Origin: an uncultured Sulfurovum sp. | GTDB taxonomy: Bacteria; Campylobacterota; Campylobacteria; Campylobacterales; Sulfurovaceae | NCBI GenBank assembly: GCA_947311605.1 | Contig: CAMZLC010000138.1 | Span: 1 to 8,590, forward strand | Reading direction: 5' to 3' | DNA: 8,590 bases | Part shown: positions 6,648 through 8,590 of the stretch, piece after piece | Position numbering within the stretch: the first letter of the stretch is position 1 | Layout: each line of letters starts with the position of its first letter | Notes under the pieces: model-generated | Told to the model about the DNA's origin: nothing | The model's input: the letters and a program-made list of their open reading frames with translations, nothing else | The model's database searches: none | Translations under genes and position numbers: made by a program

Positions 6648-6713
6648 ATGGGGGGGTTAATTTTGCGTGTACTTTGGTTTGGTTGTTCCGGGAAAGTTGT
6701 TTTGGTACTATGA
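6648..6713 (+). CDS. Short upstream ORF starting in the G7 tract, possible leader or phase switch
   Basis: An ATG at 6648 runs straight into the G7 tract and continues for 21 codons (MGGLILRVLWFGCSGKVVLV then L). Its TGA (6711-6713) overlaps the ATG of the acidic-protein gene as ATGA, a usual translational-coupling arrangement. With one more G, the same ATG would read in frame, without stops, into the acidic gene, adding a 21-residue leader. With one fewer G it would stop after three codons. No good ribosome site precedes this ATG; the closest purine-rich sequence is the G9 tract about 20 nt away. Whether it is translated is therefore uncertain. Confidence 0.3.
   Translation: MGGLILRVLWFGCSGKVVLVL
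6650..6656. repeat. Homopolymeric G tract (G7)
   Basis: A second run of seven G begins with the last base of an ATG codon (6648-6650). It is flanked by the inverted arms AAAATT (6641-6646) and AATTTT (6659-6664). It lies 22 nt after the G9 tract and 53 nt before the acidic gene's ATG. Its length determines which frame the upstream ATG reads. Confidence 0.9.
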
Positions 6714-7390
6714 AAAAATATATTTTCCCTTTATTTATTGCAACAGTAGCTTCTTTTGCTGTATATATATTCATTCTTTTTTGGCATACAGAAGACAAAT
6801 CCATGACGCAGGTATCTTCTGAAACCCCGCAAAAGAATCCGATCGAAAACTTGTCCGGAAAAATCCCTATCCCGAAACCTGCCACAGTTCCTATAAGACA
6901 ATTCAAAGCTATTGACAAAAATACTACAGATGAAGTTTTGACAGATGCCGGCATAGATCCTGATGTACCCAAGATGCTCAATGAAGTACCAGAAGATACA
7001 GAAAAAATATATGAGTCCCTGCTCCCGGAAAACTATTCGGAGACAATGGATGATGCGCAAGTAGCCTTTGGGGAGATGGAGAGCAAGGCAGTGGAGTTTG
7101 AGGAGCAGGTGGCTGAGGAGATGGATGACATCAAGGCGCAAGAGGCTCTCATGGAGGATGCGTCGGATTCTGAGACTGAGGAGCTTGCGGGCTCTTCGGT
7201 GTCAGAGGAGGAGAGCCTGCCTAGGCTGGAGCCGGAAAATACGGATACTCCTATCGACGATCAGTCCATGCAGCAATCCAGCGACTCGGAAATGACAGAG
7301 AGTGAAGCGGATCTAGAAGACTCAGCTGCTGTGGAGGCTTCACCATATAACGCAGAGGTATCAGACGAGGAGGACACCGGCGGGTCTTGA
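6710..7390 (+). CDS. Membrane-anchored, highly acidic protein of unknown function
   Basis: I do not recognise this 226-residue protein. Residues 2-3 are KK, followed by one hydrophobic helix (about 4-25) that lacks an obvious signal-peptidase site, suggesting an N-terminal anchor with the rest in the periplasm. Residues 40-66 are Pro/Lys-rich (KIPIPKPATVPIR). From residue 111 onward I count 40 Asp/Glu against 3 Lys/Arg in 116 residues. Part of this tail (about 120-150) is heptad-like and may be helical; the rest is Ser/Glu/Asp-rich and probably disordered. There are no cysteines. I prefer the ATG at 6710 because it gives a clean KK-plus-helix N-terminus, but its ribosome site is poor (GGGAAAG about 13 nt away). 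The same frame is open without an ATG back through both G tracts to 6599, and a TTG at 6674 is an alternative. It is followed by the SpvB-like gene and probably co-transcribed with it; a role as escort, anchor or calcium-binding partner is speculation. Confidence 0.65.
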   Translation: MKKYIFPLFIATVASFAVYIFILFWHTEDKSMTQVSSETPQKNPIENLSGKIPIPKPATVPIRQFKAIDKNTTDEVLTDAGIDPDVPKMLNEVPEDTEKIYESLLPENYSETMDDAQVAFGEMESKAVEFEEQVAEEMDDIKAQEALMEDASDSETEELAGSSVSEEESLPRLEPENTDTPIDDQSMQQSSDSEMTESEADLEDSAAVEASPYNAEVSDEEDTGGS

Positions 7391-7391
7391 G

Positions 7392-7431
7392 GCTTTACCG
7401 GAGTAGAGGGAACTCTCGATTCCAGTAAGGC
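7392..7431 (+). other. Long intercistronic hairpin with GGAA (GNRA) tetraloop
   Basis: Starting two bases after the acidic gene's stop, 7392-7408 can pair with 7413-7431 around a GGAA loop. There are four closing pairs next to the loop, a two-base bulge (7417-7418), five pairs including one G:U, one C/A mismatch (7399/7424), then seven more pairs including a G:U. Only TTT follows, so it is a weak candidate terminator. An attenuator, mRNA-stability or processing element that sets the ratio of the two proteins is also possible. Confidence 0.5.
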
Positions 7432-7450
7432 TTTATGTCTAATTCAAAAA

Positions 7451-7460
7451 AGGGAGGAGG
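7451..7460 (+). promoter_or_regulatory. Strong ribosome binding site for the SpvB-like gene
   Basis: AGGGAGGAGG, followed by ATTC and the ATG at 7465, is the strongest Shine-Dalgarno sequence in the window. It contrasts with the very weak site of the acidic gene just upstream and suggests efficient independent initiation on the toxin-like gene. Confidence 0.75.
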
Positions 7461-7464
7461 ATTC

Positions 7465-8590
7465 ATGAATCGTACACCAAAATATATTTACAGGGTGGCA
7501 CTGCTGCTTGTAGTGTTGTTTTCCCTGTATGCAGAAGCTGGCATTGTCGGAACAACAAGAGGAGAGTTTTCGGTCAATCAAGGAACAGCCAATTATAGCC
7601 TAAAAATAGATGTACCGCCAGGAGTGGCAGGTATGGAGCCGAAGCTCTCGCTGGATTACTCTTCCGGTGGCGGCAATGGCTATATGGGGATAGGATGGAG
7701 GATCGGCGGGGTCTCTGTGATCACCAGGTGCACGCAGACCAAGGCTGTCGATGGCACCAGACATAAATTTGGGGTAAAGTATGATGAAAACGACAGGTTC
7801 TGCCTGGATGGGCAGAGGCTTATCGCTGTTTCAGGTGCCTATGGCAAAAGCGGGACAGAGTATAGAACTGAGATAGATACATATAGCAGAATCATCCAAA
7901 AAGGTATCTATAGCAGTAATAAGGGTCCCAATTGGTTTGAGGTAAAAACCAAGAGCGGTCTCACCTATCGTTATGGTCTGTATGGTGGTTCGGGCGGAAG
8001 TGCCAGTGCCTATCTGGTGATCAACGGCAGAAAAGCCTTCTGGAAAGTCAGTGACATCACCGATACCTTTGGCAACAGAATCACTTTTCATTATAAAAAC
8101 AACTACAAGACCGGCGAGAACTATCTGGACAAGGTTACCTATGCAGACAATACCATAGACTATGTCTATGAGAGCAGAGGAGACAAGAGACTCTCCTACA
8201 GCGGCGGTCATCCGATCAATATGACAGTGAGACTCAAGGAGGTCATTGTCAAGACTGCTTCTGCTGAGGTGAGGCGGTATAGGGTGAAATACGACGATAT
8301 AAAGATCTTCGGGTCTACCCTTAAAGGTCACAAGGCTTCTTCTATTACCGAGCATGTGCCCGAGGGGGATTTGAAGGCACTTTCTATGGAGTATCAGCAT
8401 GGCTTATTGTCGTTCGGATCTCCTGTGAAAAAAGTTAATGGCTATGGATATGCAGGTGGGTGGAGAGTTGATAAGCATCCGAGAATGCTTTCTGATGTCA
8501 ATGGCGATGGTCTGCCGGATGTGGTTGGTTTCGCCAGTGCCGGAGTATATGTTTCCTTAAATACCGGAAACTCATTTTCTGCACCTGCAA
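7465..8590 (+). CDS. Secreted SpvB/TcaC N-terminal domain protein (Tc/Rhs-toxin-like), 5' part
   Basis: The frame stays open from the ATG at 7465 to the window edge, giving 375 codons with no stop. Residues 1-25 are a Sec signal peptide: basic MNRTPKYIYR, a hydrophobic core, then AEA before G26. The mature start matches the SpvB/TcaC N-terminal domain family: a GEFSVNQGTANYSLKIDVPP strand region, PKLSLDYSS, GNGYMGIGW (ending W78), ITRC (to C89) and DRFCLDGQRL (110-119). About residues 195-240 are YD/Rhs-like (DITDTFGNRITFHY, YLDKVTYADNTIDYVY). A calcium-binding FG-GAP/VCBS-type loop, DVNGDGLPD, spans 344-352. In this family such proteins are often very long and can form the shell component of Tc toxins or Rhs-like polymorphic toxins. 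The C-terminal effector, if any, is outside the window, so toxin function is not shown. The Sec signal implies export to the periplasm or beyond. Confidence 0.88.
   Translation, partial: MNRTPKYIYRVALLLVVLFSLYAEAGIVGTTRGEFSVNQGTANYSLKIDVPPGVAGMEPKLSLDYSSGGGNGYMGIGWRIGGVSVITRCTQTKAVDGTRHKFGVKYDENDRFCLDGQRLIAVSGAYGKSGTEYRTEIDTYSRIIQKGIYSSNKGPNWFEVKTKSGLTYRYGLYGGSGGSASAYLVINGRKAFWKVSDITDTFGNRITFHYKNNYKTGENYLDKVTYADNTIDYVYESRGDKRLSYSGGHPINMTVRLKEVIVKTASAEVRRYRVKYDDIKIFGSTLKGHKASSITEHVPEGDLKALSMEYQHGLLSFGSPVKKVNGYGYAGGWRVDKHPRMLSDVNGDGLPDVVGFASAGVYVSLNTGNSFSAPA

Noticed and set aside
6674..6709. TTG at 6674 as start of the acidic protein
   Set aside because: No ribosome site precedes it and it would put 12 residues in front of a normal KK-plus-hydrophobic anchor; kept only as an alternative.
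6565..6981. Minus-strand open frame of 138 codons spanning both G tracts
   Set aside because: It runs antisense to the acidic gene, reads the G tracts as proline codons, has no ribosome site, and is in a different frame from the 6387-6602 remnant.
7831..8400. Minus-strand open frame of 189 codons
   Set aside because: Antisense to the SpvB-domain coding sequence, which is continuous and motif-rich on the plus strand.
1..8590. tRNA or rRNA genes, CRISPR arrays, insertion sequences, attachment sites
   Set aside because: No tRNA-like cloverleaf, no spaced repeat array, no transposase motif and no duplicated target site were seen on reading both strands.

Overview
The window most resembles a chromosomal segment of a Campylobacterota (epsilonproteobacterial) bacterium, probably near the Sulfurovum/Sulfurimonas side. 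The protein sequences of LysS, GlyA and GatC look epsilonproteobacterial. The order gatC - (pilT) - cvpA - lysS - glyA recalls the Campylobacter jejuni cluster gatC - cvpA-like - fur - lysS - glyA. The assignment rests on remembered synteny and motifs, not on a search.

Left part (1-5205, mostly minus strand): the tRNA-amidotransferase subunit gatC leads a tight run gatC > pilT > cvpA > lysS, with gaps of 27, 10 and 20 nt. It encodes a translation factor, a type IV pilus retraction ATPase, a CvpA-family membrane protein and lysyl-tRNA synthetase with an unusual four-cysteine C-terminal tail. A small single-pass membrane protein gene of unknown function lies on the plus strand after lysS and shares a CTAG stop with it. 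glyA (serine hydroxymethyltransferase) follows on the minus strand with its own promoter; only its last few codons are outside the window.

Centre (5206-6402): a short divergent promoter region separates gatC from dapE (plus strand), a complete succinyl-diaminopimelate desuccinylase of the lysine/peptidoglycan pathway. A probable intrinsic terminator overlaps its stop codon.

Right part (6387-8590): this looks like accessory DNA. A start-less minus-strand coding remnant is followed by an AT-rich region with two homopolymeric G tracts (G9 and G7). Then come a membrane-anchored, very acidic protein of unknown function, a strong GNRA-capped hairpin, and the first 375 codons of a large secreted protein with a SpvB/TcaC-type N-terminal domain passing into an FG-GAP/VCBS-like repeat. 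That architecture is shared by Tc-toxin B components and Rhs-like polymorphic toxins. The G7 tract starts directly at an upstream ATG. In the length seen, that ATG opens a 21-codon ORF whose TGA overlaps the acidic gene's ATG. One extra G would instead fuse the leader in frame to the acidic protein. A phase-variable, toxin-like surface or secreted module is the most interesting hypothesis here; it is an inference from sequence.
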